Positions 52,181-60,838 are shown, counted from the stretch's first letter. The stretch: 64,000 bases of DNA from JAUWOY01 sp034431315 (GCA_034431315.1 DAOUDK010000119.1:57946-121945); one strand, 5' to 3'. The notes: generated from the sequence alone by a model not told the origin. Numbers and translations: made by a program.

Positions 52181-52236
52181 AGGAGGACATTTCGATGAAA
52201 CAGAGGCAGCTGCGTCCGCGATCCGGGAGGGATTGA
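52177..52236 (+). CDS. Micro-ORF or truncated gene after DUF624
   Basis: A 19-codon frame starts in a 4-bp overlap with the DUF624 stop; an internal ATG at 52195 has AAGGAGG 8 bp before it and gives a 13-residue basic peptide, MKQRQLRPRSGRD. The stop falls exactly where a CGACAGGCT-type repeat begins, so this may be the start of a longer gene cut by that repeat. Confidence 0.35.
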   Translation: MKEDISMKQRQLRPRSGRD

Positions 52237-52285
52237 TCTCGACAGGCTAGTTTTGTGGCTTGTACTGAGCTTGTCGAAGTGAACA
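52236..52285. repeat. CGACAGGCTCAG-type inverted repeat
   Basis: TCGACAGGCTAG ... CTGAGCTTGTCGA: two opposed copies of the short repeat found inside GxxExxY genes at 60.8 and 63.6-63.9 kb. The region from here to 52489 has no gene; ACCCTTCT/AGAAGGGT arms (about 52309-52346) may terminate the upstream operon. Confidence 0.6.
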
Positions 52286-52489
52286 GCTTGCTCACGAAGT
52301 GATTTCCGCACCCTTCTAGTCGGTACTTTGGTACTGGCAGAAGGGTACTTTCATTATACGCGAAGGTGCTTTTTGGGTTAGCTTTTTGGTGCGAAATGAT
52401 GTATACTATTTATTGTTCAGTTCTTCGCCAAACTGATGCCTTACAGGAGATTCAGACCGTCATCAGTCGCGGGACAGAGGAAAAGACAG

Positions 52490-53143
52490 ATGGGGAAGAT
52501 AAGGATTCTTTTGGCCGACAATCATGCTCTGTTCAGGGAAGGGCTGCGAGCGATCCTGGGCTGGCAAAGTGATATGACGGTAGTGGGGGAGGCCGAAGAT
52601 GGCGTTGAAGCCACGAAGATGGCCAGCGAGCTAACTCCGGACATCGTCCTCATGGACATCATTATGCCCATTCGAGACGGGGCTGAAGCCAGTCGCCTCA
52701 TCGCGGCGCAGAATCCCCAGGTGGGCATCGTCATCCTCACCATGTATGGCGAAACCAAACACGTCATTGAGGCCCTCAAAGCCGGGGCGCGGGGCTATAT
52801 TCTCAAATCTGTCCGAGCAAAAGAACTGATCGAGGTAATCCGGGCTGTTCACCAAGGGAGAGCTATCCTCGAACCAGGTGTTACGAACATACTGCTGAAA
52901 GAATTTCGCCGCCTGGCTGACGATTCACAGGAAGCCCCCCCCGTTGGTCTGAGCAAGCGAGAGGCAGAGATCCTGCGCCTCGTGGCTCAAGGTAGGTCCA
53001 ACAAAGACATCGCCAATCTGCTCTCCCTCTCCGAGCAGACCATCAAGAACCGTCTCTCAGCCGTCTATCATAGGTTGAAGGTCGCCAACCGCGCTGAAGC
53101 CGTCACCTATGCTATTCAGCAAGGCCTGATCTCCTTGGAATAG
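52490..53143 (+). CDS. NarL/LuxR-type response regulator heading the polysaccharide locus
   Basis: A 217-residue regulator. Receiver: LLADNHALFREGL (one acidic pocket residue is Asn), phospho-acceptor in IVLMDIIMPIRDG, Lys in ILKSVRAKEL. Helix-turn-helix: LSKREAEILRLVAQGRSNKDIANLLSLSEQTIKNRLS. There is no kinase gene next to it. It lies directly before a NusG paralogue and polysaccharide genes, so transcription control of that locus is likely. Confidence 0.92.
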   Translation: MGKIRILLADNHALFREGLRAILGWQSDMTVVGEAEDGVEATKMASELTPDIVLMDIIMPIRDGAEASRLIAAQNPQVGIVILTMYGETKHVIEALKAGARGYILKSVRAKELIEVIRAVHQGRAILEPGVTNILLKEFRRLADDSQEAPPVGLSKREAEILRLVAQGRSNKDIANLLSLSEQTIKNRLSAVYHRLKVANRAEAVTYAIQQGLISLE

Positions 53144-53172
53144 CATGCCTATCCCCCTCCTAACTATTCGCT

Positions 53173-53685
53173 ATGGAACACTGGTACGCTCTCTATACTA
53201 AACCCCATAAAGAACACCACGTCAGCAGCTTTCTGGAGAGCAGAGGCTTCGAAACCTATCTCCCCGCCATTCAGGTGAGGAAGAACGGCAAGAGCAAGAC
53301 TTTCTTCTCCTGCTATCTCTTTGTGCGGCTAGATCCTGCCGAGGCCCTTGCCAGGGTGCGCTGGACCCCGGGGCTGAGAAGGATCGTGAGCTTTGGCAAA
53401 CAGCCGGCCGTCGTTCGCGACGATGTGATAGATACGATACGGCACCATCTGAAGCAGATGGAAGCGTCTGGTTATCCTGTGGAGCAGCGCTTCAAGCCAG
53501 GTGAGCGGGTATTGATCAAATCCGGGCCTCTGAGGGACCTGGAGGCGGTCTTCGACAGATCGCTCTCTTCGTCGGACAGGGCGAAGGTTTTGGTGGACAT
53601 CTTGGGGCGTCTGACGACCTGTGAGATTGAGTTGGATCAGTTGGAGAAAGTAACCAGGAAGCGGCCTGGGCATTGGATGGATTGA
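53173..53685 (+). CDS. NusG paralogue (RfaH/LoaP-like antiterminator)
   Basis: A 170-residue protein with the NGN domain (HWYALYTKPHKEHHVSSFLESRGFETYLP; FFSCYLFVRLDP; VSFGKQPAVV) and a C-terminal KOW domain (FKPGERVLIKSGPLRDLEAVF). Specialised NusG copies at the head of capsule or exopolysaccharide operons load on RNA polymerase and prevent early termination in these long operons. It is 29 bp downstream of the LuxR-type regulator. Confidence 0.9.
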   Translation: MEHWYALYTKPHKEHHVSSFLESRGFETYLPAIQVRKNGKSKTFFSCYLFVRLDPAEALARVRWTPGLRRIVSFGKQPAVVRDDVIDTIRHHLKQMEASGYPVEQRFKPGERVLIKSGPLRDLEAVFDRSLSSSDRAKVLVDILGRLTTCEIELDQLEKVTRKRPGHWMD

Positions 53686-53934
53686 TCGAGTCGTTTGCCC
53701 AATCTCATAGAGAACTTGAAGATCAACCGGGGCTTCGCTTGGCAGCGCGGGATGGGCGGAGCCTGCCTGCTGTCCCCTTTTGCGCTCTCCGGATCTAGCA
53801 ATCCAGGCTGAGCGAGCATACCAAATGCGATTGCCCCAGGATACTCGGCCAGTGAGTTTGCGCTCAGGGCAAAACCGATGTACAATAGTGGCGCTTGGGA
53901 AGCGAAACTTTCATCCCTCGCAAGCTCCAGAACA

Positions 53935-54172
53935 CCCTTCTGCCGCGGTGGTGGGCTGCATGCTGGCCGTGGGCGTGGCCTTCCTCATTGAGTACCTGGA
54001 CGACACCATCAAGCCCTCCGAGGACGTCGGCCAGGCTTTGGGCCTCTCCACCCTGGGGGCCATCACCCGCTTCTCCACCGATGAGGAGGACAGACTCACT
54101 TTGAGAACACTGCTCGTTGCCAGCACCAACCCCGTCGAGGGGAAAACCACCACCGTTCAAGGCATGGAAACG
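53935..54172 (+). pseudogene. Fragment of a Wzz/BY-kinase (chain-length regulator) joined to the glycosyltransferase
   Basis: In frame with the next gene, this segment encodes the C-terminal membrane helix of a Wzz-type protein (VVGCMLAVGVAFLIEYLDD), the linker TIKPSEDVGQALGLSTLGAI and a kinase P-loop-like end (ASTNPVEGKTTT), then stops abruptly. The helix closely matches the end of the full Wzz at 57.5 kb (MVGLMLAVGMAFLIEYLRM). The rest of both domains is missing, so this is a remnant left by recombination. Confidence 0.6.
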
Positions 54173-55168
54173 ATGAATGATACCCCCTTTGTAAGCGTCA
54201 TCATTGCCATACGCAACGAAGAGGAATTCATTGCCCGATGCCTTCAATCGGTGCTTGACCAGGACTATCCCCAGGATAGAATGGAGGTTCTAATAGTAGA
54301 TGGTAGGTCAGAAGACCGCACTCGCGAGATAGTTACTGAGTTCAGTTCCAGGTATCCCGTGATCAAGCTGTTGGACAATCCGAAGATTAGCGCTCCAGCG
54401 GGCCTCAACCTGGGGATCAGAGAGGCAAGAGGGGACATCATGGTCCGCGTTGATGGGCATTGTTTGCTTGAACCAGACTACGTTAGCCAGTGTGTGAAAT
54501 ATCTCCGAGAAACAGGGGCCGACAACGTTGGAGGTCTGATAAAGGCAGATGGGCAAGGGTATGTGGGAGGGGCCATAGCCCTAGCCATCAATTCCTTTTT
54601 TGGCTCTGGTGGCTCCAAGTTTCATTACGCCTCAAAAGAGCAGTATGTAGACACTGTCTACCTGGGCGCCTTCCGTCGTAGTGTATTTGATAAAGTGGGC
54701 TTCTTCAACGAGAGACTAATGCGTAACCAGGATTACGAATTCAACTACCGTATCAGAGCTGCCGGGGGTAAGATCTTCCTTTCTCCGGCCATCAGATCTT
54801 CTTATTATGGGCGCACGACGTTTAGAGATCTCTGGCATCAATACCTCCAATATGGCTTCTGGAAGCTAGAGATGATCCAAATGCACCCGCCATCCGTTCA
54901 ACCTCGCCATTTGGCTGCCCCTCTTTTCGTCTTCATCCTTTTTGCCACTGGCCTGCTGAGCCTTGTCCATCGCGGGTTCCTTGACTTGTTCTTGCTAATA
55001 ATCTCAAGTTACTTACTTGCCTCTCTGCTTTCATCCCTATTGATCGCTCGCCGCGAAGGGTGGAGATACTTCCCTCCCTTGCCCATAGCCTTTGCCGTTA
55101 TGCACTTCGGCTGGGGCCTGGGGTTTCTGATGAGGCTGGTCAGGATGGCGATTTCGGCTCTAGGCTGA
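54173..55168 (+). CDS. Glycosyltransferase family 2, membrane-anchored
   Basis: A 331-residue inverting GT-A transferase for exopolysaccharide assembly. SVIIAIRNEEEFIARCLQSVLDQDYP begins the domain; nucleotide and metal sites are seen at VDGRSEDRT and VRVDGHCLLE (DxD-like), and acceptor-side NQDYEFNYRIRAAGGKIF (ED/DYEF motif). Three hydrophobic helices close the C-terminus. ATG 54173 is chosen because it begins the family; the frame is open upstream through the Wzz fragment and could produce a fusion protein. Confidence 0.88.
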   Translation: MNDTPFVSVIIAIRNEEEFIARCLQSVLDQDYPQDRMEVLIVDGRSEDRTREIVTEFSSRYPVIKLLDNPKISAPAGLNLGIREARGDIMVRVDGHCLLEPDYVSQCVKYLRETGADNVGGLIKADGQGYVGGAIALAINSFFGSGGSKFHYASKEQYVDTVYLGAFRRSVFDKVGFFNERLMRNQDYEFNYRIRAAGGKIFLSPAIRSSYYGRTTFRDLWHQYLQYGFWKLEMIQMHPPSVQPRHLAAPLFVFILFATGLLSLVHRGFLDLFLLIISSYLLASLLSSLLIARREGWRYFPPLPIAFAVMHFGWGLGFLMRLVRMAISALG

Positions 55169-55277
55169 ATGCGATGATATTCTCAGTGAGGGTCACCGGG
55201 TGCTTGCGACGGACGCTAGCTTGTCGCCCACGGGACAGCTTTCAAAACAAGGTCTAACCACAGGAGGAGACAACAAC

Positions 55278-57551
55278 ATGGAATTAAGACAATACTTTAC
55301 TGTGATCTGGAAATGGTTGTGGCTGATCGTGCTGGGCACGTTCCTGGCCAGCAGCACCGCCGGGGTTGTCAGCTTCACCAAGCCTCTGGTCTATGAGGCG
55401 AAAGCAGGGGTTGTGATCGTCAAGTCAGGCTATTCAGTCGCCTTTGAGCCCAAGATCAAGACCCTCGCAGACGAAGAGGGGGCTGCTGCTAGCAGAGTTT
55501 GGACGGATGCACGCCGCGCAGCGTTGGTCGCTTTGGTGGAGAACGGCGCTATTGCGGCCAAGGTGATCGAGACCCTTGGCTCTGAGCTATCCCCTGAGGA
55601 GCAGAACATGGCAGTCCTCCTCGACATGGTCGAGAGTGAGGCTACAGGTACAGCCAGGGAGCAAGGAGACTTGATCGAGATCACCGTCAGGGCCAACGAC
55701 CCGAAGAAGGCAACGTTGATTGCCAATGCTTGGGGGCAAGCCTATGAGGAATACGTCAACGAGATATACAGTGGTGATGTGCCTGGATCCCAAGACACCA
55801 TTGGGAAGGAGGCAGCCAGCGCCAAGGCGGATTATGAAAATGCCGAGGAGTCGCTCACTCGGTTCGTCGCCGATAACCGGGTTGACGAGTTGAACAGGCG
55901 GATTCAGGAGAAGCAGCAGATCATCTCCAGCCTGCAGTCGGGGAAGCAGACAGCGGTCACCACAGTGATTGACACTGAGTTGGAGGCTCGGGCTAAGATC
56001 ATCGCTGAGTATATTAACGCCCAGGCAAACAACCTCCTTGTCGCCTTCAGCAAAGAGCAGCAGGGGAAATCGGCCATGCTGGCTGCCTACATGGATGCCG
56101 AGCTCAGCAATCGGCTCACGGCCATTCAGAAAGATCAGGAGGCGCGGAGCAAGCTTTTCGCCCAGTATGTGGATACGGAGATCAACAATCGGCTGCTGGC
56201 CTTTCAGAAGGATCAGGAGGCCCGGGCCAAGCTCTTTGCCCAGTATGTGGAGGCGGAGATCAACAACCGCCTTGCCGCTTTCCGGAAGGAACAGGAGGCT
56301 AAGTCAGCCCTGTTCAATGCCTATGTGAATGCAGATATCACGGCCCAAACGACGGTCTTCAACAAGCAGGTGGATGCCAAGGTTCAAGCCCTGGCCAATT
56401 CCTATGCCGCCAAGCTGAAGCTGGAGCAGTTGCTACAAGACGCCCAGGCGCTCAAGGACCAGATCGGTCAAGGCCAGGCAACCGATTCTTCGGCAACGAG
56501 TGGTCTAGCTATTCTGCTGCTCAAAACAGAAGCCTTCGCCTCGTCTGCGGGGCTGCCGGGTGATCTGCAACTTCAATTGGACACCACCGGTCTGGCTGCC
56601 AGTCCGGATGAGCAGGTGCGGGATATGGAGGCTCTGATCAACGTACTGGATGATCGGGTGAAGGAGCTAGAGGAGACCATTGAGGCGCAGTCGCGGGAGC
56701 TATTCAACAACGAGGGGTATCAGTTTTTGGACGCCTCCCGGTCCGAAGATGATCCTCTCACCAGGGCTATCCATCGAAAGTATGAGGAGCTCTTCCATGT
56801 CGGCGAACTGGCCGAAGCAGCGGACACTGTCTGGTTAGATAGCGAGTTGTCTCAGGCCATCATGGCCAAGTATGAGGAGCTCTTTGGAGTGGGCGAGTTG
56901 GCCAAAGCAGCGGATACCGTCTCGACGGAGAGCGAGCTTTCTCAGGCCATCATGGCCAGGTATGATGAGCTCTTTGGAGTGGGAGACCTCGCCAAAGCGG
57001 CTGAGACGACCCCCTTTACGACGACTCTGTTCGCGGCCATTCAAGTAAAGTACCCCGATCTCTTCGAAATCGGGGAACTGTCGGGGCTTACTGAGGACGT
57101 ATCTTCGGACAATCCCCTGGCCATGGTGGCCACCGAGAAGTCGCTGGAGCTCCTGCAGCTCAAGGACCTGGAAGCCCTGCCTGCCTACAGCGCTGCCGCA
57201 GAGCCTCTTACCAGAGCCATTGATGAGCTGGAGAAAGAGGTTAATCAACTGCAGGCGCAACTGCAACAGGAGAGCGCCACCAGGCAAGAACTGACCCGGG
57301 CCAGGGATCTGGCCTGGGAAACCTACTCGACTCTGGCTCGCAAAGTGGCAGAAGTGGGCGTGGCTTCCGCCGTGACAGGCACCGAGGTCAGGTTTGCCAG
57401 CCCTGCTGTTGAGCCCAGGTACCCGCTGTCCCGCAAGACGCTGCAAAACGCCATCCTTGCAGGGATGGTGGGCTTAATGCTGGCCGTAGGTATGGCTTTT
57501 CTCATAGAGTACTTGAGGATGGAGCCTAGCATGGTGTCCGAGAGCCGGTGA
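55278..57551 (+). CDS. Wzz-type polysaccharide co-polymerase with long internal repeats
   Basis: A 757-residue inner-membrane protein. N-terminal Wzz domain (LRQYFTVIWKWLWLIVLGTFLASSTAGVV), periplasmic coiled coil, and a C-terminal membrane helix (AGMVGLMLAVGMAFLIEYL). Two repeat arrays occur inside. One, at about 260-390, has units like KLFAQYVDTEINNRLLAFQKDQEAR (five units of about 26 residues). The other, at about 490-620, has units like AIMAKYEELFGVGELAKAAD (five units, about 30 residues). Normal Wzz proteins have 300-450 residues. ATG 55278 has AGGAGG 10 bp upstream. It should set polymer length or link to export. Confidence 0.85.
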   Translation: MELRQYFTVIWKWLWLIVLGTFLASSTAGVVSFTKPLVYEAKAGVVIVKSGYSVAFEPKIKTLADEEGAAASRVWTDARRAALVALVENGAIAAKVIETLGSELSPEEQNMAVLLDMVESEATGTAREQGDLIEITVRANDPKKATLIANAWGQAYEEYVNEIYSGDVPGSQDTIGKEAASAKADYENAEESLTRFVADNRVDELNRRIQEKQQIISSLQSGKQTAVTTVIDTELEARAKIIAEYINAQANNLLVAFSKEQQGKSAMLAAYMDAELSNRLTAIQKDQEARSKLFAQYVDTEINNRLLAFQKDQEARAKLFAQYVEAEINNRLAAFRKEQEAKSALFNAYVNADITAQTTVFNKQVDAKVQALANSYAAKLKLEQLLQDAQALKDQIGQGQATDSSATSGLAILLLKTEAFASSAGLPGDLQLQLDTTGLAASPDEQVRDMEALINVLDDRVKELEETIEAQSRELFNNEGYQFLDASRSEDDPLTRAIHRKYEELFHVGELAEAADTVWLDSELSQAIMAKYEELFGVGELAKAADTVSTESELSQAIMARYDELFGVGDLAKAAETTPFTTTLFAAIQVKYPDLFEIGELSGLTEDVSSDNPLAMVATEKSLELLQLKDLEALPAYSAAAEPLTRAIDELEKEVNQLQAQLQQESATRQELTRARDLAWETYSTLARKVAEVGVASAVTGTEVRFASPAVEPRYPLSRKTLQNAILAGMVGLMLAVGMAFLIEYLRMEPSMVSESR

Positions 57552-57571
57552 GTTAATCAGGGAGAGTAGTC

Positions 57572-58597
57572 TTGGCCACTTATCTGGTCACAGGATGTGC
57601 GGGGTTCATTGGAGCCAAAGTAACCGAATTCCTCCTGCGGGATGGGTACACTCCTTCGACCGTTAGCGAAGCGGCGCTCAGGACAAATGTCATTGGCATT
57701 GACAACCTAAACGACGCCTACGATGTGCGCCTTAAGCACTGGCGGCTGGCGCAACTTGAAGGCGGGCCGAGGTTCGTATTCCACAAGCTGGGCATCACGA
57801 ATCGCAAGGAGCTGAGAGAGCTATGGGGCGCAGAGGAGCAAGGGGGCGTGCCCTTCGATGCCGTCATCAATCTGGCGGCTAGAGCAGGGGTGCGGCAGAG
57901 CGTCGAGAACCCTTGGGTCTATTTCGAGACCAACGTCACCGGCACGCTAAACCTGCTGGAGTTGTGCCGGGAGTTTGGGGTGAAGAAGTTCGTGCTGGCG
58001 TCCACGTCCAGCCTCTACGGGGCGAACAATCCCCGACCGTTTCAGGAGAACGCTAACACCGATGGGCCGCTTTCCCCCTATGCGGCCTCGAAGAAGGCGG
58101 CGGAGGCGCTGTGCTACACCTATCACTACTTGTACGATTTGGACGTGACCGTGCTGCGCTACTTCACCGTCTACGGCCCGGCCGGCCGTCCGGATATGAG
58201 CCTGTTCCGCTTCGTGCAGTGGATCAGCGAGGAGCGGCCGGTGATCGTCTACGGCGACGGGCAGCAGTCGCGTGATTTCACTTACGTGGACGACATCGCC
58301 TGCGGCACCATCGCTGGCCTCAAGCCATTGGGTTACGAGGTCATCAACCTTGGTTCCGACACGCCTGTGGTGCTGATGGACGCTATCGGGCTGGTGGAGG
58401 AACTGGTGGGGAAGAAGGCAAACATCGAGTATAGGCCGCGCCATCCCGCGGATGTGCTGGCCACATGGGCAAACATCGGCAAGGCCGAGCGGTTGCTGGA
58501 GTGGCAACCACAGTCCACTTTCCGGGAAGGCGTGGCGCGGTTGGTGGACTGGTATCGAGAGAACCGGGAGTGGGCAAGGGATATCGTCACCATCTGA
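57572..58597 (+). CDS. NAD-dependent sugar-nucleotide epimerase (UDP-glucuronate/GalUA 4-epimerase type)
   Basis: A 341-residue short-chain reductase of the extended class. TGCAGFIGAKV (GxxGxxG), NLAARAGVRQSVENPW, LASTSSLYG, and the catalytic YAASKKAAEALCYTYHYLY (YxxxK). The pattern AARAGVRxSxxxP and the C-terminal YGDGQQSRDFTYVDD are seen in UDP-glucuronate 4-epimerases. The start is a TTG (57572) after GGGAGAG. It is 20 bp after wzz, in the polysaccharide operon. Confidence 0.88.
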   Translation: MATYLVTGCAGFIGAKVTEFLLRDGYTPSTVSEAALRTNVIGIDNLNDAYDVRLKHWRLAQLEGGPRFVFHKLGITNRKELRELWGAEEQGGVPFDAVINLAARAGVRQSVENPWVYFETNVTGTLNLLELCREFGVKKFVLASTSSLYGANNPRPFQENANTDGPLSPYAASKKAAEALCYTYHYLYDLDVTVLRYFTVYGPAGRPDMSLFRFVQWISEERPVIVYGDGQQSRDFTYVDDIACGTIAGLKPLGYEVINLGSDTPVVLMDAIGLVEELVGKKANIEYRPRHPADVLATWANIGKAERLLEWQPQSTFREGVARLVDWYRENREWARDIVTI

Positions 58598-58619
58598 ATA
58601 ACGAGGAGGTTGACAGTTT

Positions 58620-59585
58620 ATGAGAAGGGCATTAGTCTGTGGCGCCGGCGGGTTCATCGGTGGGCATCTTGTGAAGAGACTCAAAAAAGAAGGCTACTGG
58701 GTGCGCGGCGTGGACATCAAAGAGCACGAGTTTGCGCCCACCCAGGCGGACGAGTTCTTGCTGCTCGACCTGAGAGAGCCGGAGAATTGCAAGGCCGCGC
58801 TTTCTCTGGAAGATGGCACGTTCGACGAGGTCTACCAGTTGGCGGCGGATATGGGCGGGATGGGGTTTATCTCTGTCGCGGAATGTGAGGTACTGCGCAA
58901 CAATGCCTTGCTCAACATCCACATGACCCACGAGGCCGCAATGGTAGGCATCCCCCGCTATTTCTTCTCCTCGTCGGTTTGCGTCTACCGAGACATGCAG
59001 CCCGGCGAGCCGGAGTTGACCGAGGACGACGCCATCCCGGCACATCCGGACAACGAGTACGGCTGGGAGAAGTTGTATGCCGAGCGGGTGGCGATGGCCT
59101 ATGGCCGGCATTATGACACGAACGTTCGCATCGCGCGGTTCCAGAATTGCTACGGGCCGTACGGTACCTGGACTGGTGGGCGGGAGAAGGCCCCGGCGGC
59201 GATCTGCCGTAAGGTGGCCGAAGCGGAGGATGGCGGCACGATTGAGGTATGGGGCGACGGGACGGCGATTCGGGCCTATACGTACGTGAGCGATTTGGTA
59301 GAAGGGATTTATCTCCTGATGCACTCCGACCTCGAAGGCCCGACGAACATCGGCAGCTCTCAGTACGTGACGGTGGATGAGTTGGTGAATACGGTGATCG
59401 AGGCCGCGGGCAAGGAGATCCATAAGAAGTACGTTGAAGGCCCGGTGGGCGTGCACGCCCGCAACTTCAGCAAGGCGCGCATCCACTCGCTGGGATGGGA
59501 GGCCAAGGTAAGTCTTAAGGAAGGAATCAGGCACACGTATCCCTGGATCGAGGCGCAAGTCAAGGCGGTGCGGGACGCGGAGTGA
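58620..59585 (+). CDS. NAD-dependent epimerase, GDP-mannose 3,5-epimerase-like
   Basis: A 321-residue extended SDR protein. CGAGGFIGGHLVKRLK, then LAADMGGMGFISVAE, a motif typical of GDP-mannose 3,5-epimerases, FFSSSVCVYRDMQ, catalytic YGWEKLYAE (YxxxK) and IARFQNCYGPYGTWTGGREKAPAAICRKV. It would give GDP-L-galactose or GDP-L-gulose for a polymer. ATG 58620 follows GAGGAGG. It is the last intact gene of the polysaccharide run. Confidence 0.85.
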   Translation: MRRALVCGAGGFIGGHLVKRLKKEGYWVRGVDIKEHEFAPTQADEFLLLDLREPENCKAALSLEDGTFDEVYQLAADMGGMGFISVAECEVLRNNALLNIHMTHEAAMVGIPRYFFSSSVCVYRDMQPGEPELTEDDAIPAHPDNEYGWEKLYAERVAMAYGRHYDTNVRIARFQNCYGPYGTWTGGREKAPAAICRKVAEAEDGGTIEVWGDGTAIRAYTYVSDLVEGIYLLMHSDLEGPTNIGSSQYVTVDELVNTVIEAAGKEIHKKYVEGPVGVHARNFSKARIHSLGWEAKVSLKEGIRHTYPWIEAQVKAVRDAE

Positions 59586-59612
59586 ATGACGTGAAAACGT
59601 CCTGCGTTGTTG

Positions 59613-59786
59613 CCTGACTTCTGGTGGATGAGCCATGGGCATCAGTTGCACAACCCCAGCGACGATGGTATAATGCTTTGCCCAGAGAGCGGCTGGCGCT
59701 ACAAAGAGGTGGAGCCAGGGGGCCCCGTACGCTGCCTGGATTGGCCGGAGTATGAGCCGTTGCCAGTGACGACCAACGACGAATGA
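59613..59786 (+). pseudogene. C-terminal fragment of an unidentified polysaccharide-locus gene
   Basis: A frame without a start reads GHQLHNPSDDGIMLCPESGW, then a Gly-Pro turn and a WPEYEPLPV end before TGA at 59784. It looks like the last 50 residues of a longer enzyme. I cannot name the family. Its upstream part has been lost, consistent with the decay of this end of the locus. Confidence 0.4.
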
Positions 59787-59801
59787 CGAGCAACAAACCA
59801 G

Positions 59802-60167
59802 GTGACTGTGATGACAACGGAACTGGATAGGCAACGCCAAGTGTATGTGGCTGCTCTGGAGCGTTCATTGGATAGTGTGGTTGCTCAACTGGCAGCCATG
59901 CCGGAGGTTGAACGGGTCATTCTCTTCGGCTCCTATGCCGCCGGTCGTCGTGATCTCTTCACTGACCTTGACCTGCTGGTAGTCATGCGGTCTCCGCTCG
60001 ACTTTGTAAGTCGTACTGCTGACCTCTATCGGCGTTTGCGCACTGATGTGGACATGGATCTGGTGGTCTATACACCTGAGGAGACAGCACAGGTGGGAAC
60101 ACATCCATTTCTGCGTTTTGCTCTTACCGAAGGGAGAGTACTCTATGAGAAGGGACCCACTGGTTGA
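59802..60167 (+). CDS. Minimal nucleotidyltransferase (MNT) of an MNT/HEPN pair
   Basis: A 121-residue nucleotidyltransferase fold with the signature GSYAAGRRDLFTDLD (GS-x10-DxD) and third Asp in VDMDLVVY. In MNT/HEPN modules the MNT protein adenylylates and silences the HEPN ribonuclease. The start may be GTG 59802 or ATG 59811. It overlaps the HEPN gene by 23 bp, as expected for the pair. Confidence 0.9.
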   Translation: MTVMTTELDRQRQVYVAALERSLDSVVAQLAAMPEVERVILFGSYAAGRRDLFTDLDLLVVMRSPLDFVSRTADLYRRLRTDVDMDLVVYTPEETAQVGTHPFLRFALTEGRVLYEKGPTG

Positions 60168-60561
60168 AGGACAGCGTTGGCTGGAGCAGGCCCAGGAAGA
60201 CCTGCATTGGGCACAACATCTGGCCAGGGAGGGAGCACATCATTTAGCCTGTTTCCTCGCTCAGCAGGTGACTGAGAAGGCGTTGAAAGCTTTTCTCTAT
60301 GCGCAAGGAGAGGAAATAGTGATAGGCCACTCGGTAGCCCGTCTGTGCGCTCGCGCGGCCGGCTATCAACCGGTATTCGCAGAGAAGGTCCGGGAGTGGA
60401 GTATTCTGGACGGCTACTATGTCCCGACCCGCTACCCCAATAGCCTGCCCGATGATATTCCGGCTCGTGTCTACACACGCAGAGCTGCTGATGAAGCCGT
60501 TGCTCTGGCCGCTGATGCTGTCTCCTTCGTACAAGCGCAGCTCGGACATCAGTCCGAATGA
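60145..60561 (+). CDS. HEPN-domain protein of an MNT/HEPN pair
   Basis: A 138-residue helical protein. WLEQAQEDLHWAQHLAREGAHHLACFLAQQVTEKALKAFLYAQGE is the core of the HEPN domain, with the shared RYPN motif in YVPTRYPNSLP. The canonical Rx4-6H RNase motif is not evident, so it may be a substrate of MNT rather than an active nuclease. It probably works as a toxin or in nucleotide sensing. Confidence 0.88.
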   Translation: MRRDPLVEGQRWLEQAQEDLHWAQHLAREGAHHLACFLAQQVTEKALKAFLYAQGEEIVIGHSVARLCARAAGYQPVFAEKVREWSILDGYYVPTRYPNSLPDDIPARVYTRRAADEAVALAADAVSFVQAQLGHQSE

Positions 60562-60682
60562 GACTTGCTTATGATCCCTATCCTGGACATTGACCCCCGA
60601 ACCTACAATCTGAGACAAGGAGATAGGGAGACAAGGAGCAAAGACAGTTTTCTCCTTGTCACCTTGTCACCCCCTCACCTTG

Positions 60683-60831
60683 TCTCAGCATTGCACCCCC
60701 GGCACGAAGCCCAGGCCATCAACTACCTGACCGCTACTGGTTTCCGCCTGGCAATCCTGCTGAACCCTTCGACTGGGCTCAGGGCATGCTTCGGTGCCAG
60801 TTCCCTCAAACACCAGCGGATGGTGAAGTAA
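60683..60831 (+). pseudogene. C-terminal fragment of a GxxExxY gene with a 24-nt insertion
   Basis: The last 50 residues of a GxxExxY-type protein (LHPRHEAQAINYLTATGFRL) remain, nearly identical to those of the copy at 63555. The fragment is interrupted after AILLN by a 24-nt insert at 60766-60789 (CCTTCGACTGGGCTCAGG then GCATGC), translated PSTGLRAC, before FGASSLKHQRMVK. The other copy lacks this insert. The N-terminal two thirds of the gene are gone. Confidence 0.75.
60766..60789. repeat. Short CCTTCGAC-GGCTCAGG insert, filled site
   Basis: 24 nt that are absent at the matching position of the full-length copy (63953-63959 is continuous AAC-TTCG). In frame, so the reading frame is kept. 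Confidence 0.8.
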
Positions 60832-60838
60832 GATTTCT

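Noticed and set aside
58632..59840. 402-residue frame antisense to the epimerase gene
   Set aside because: It mirrors the codon structure of a clear GDP-mannose epimerase-like gene and has no ribosome site or domain. Similar long antisense frames at 1699-2517, 10812-11987 and 38821-39876 were rejected for the same reason.
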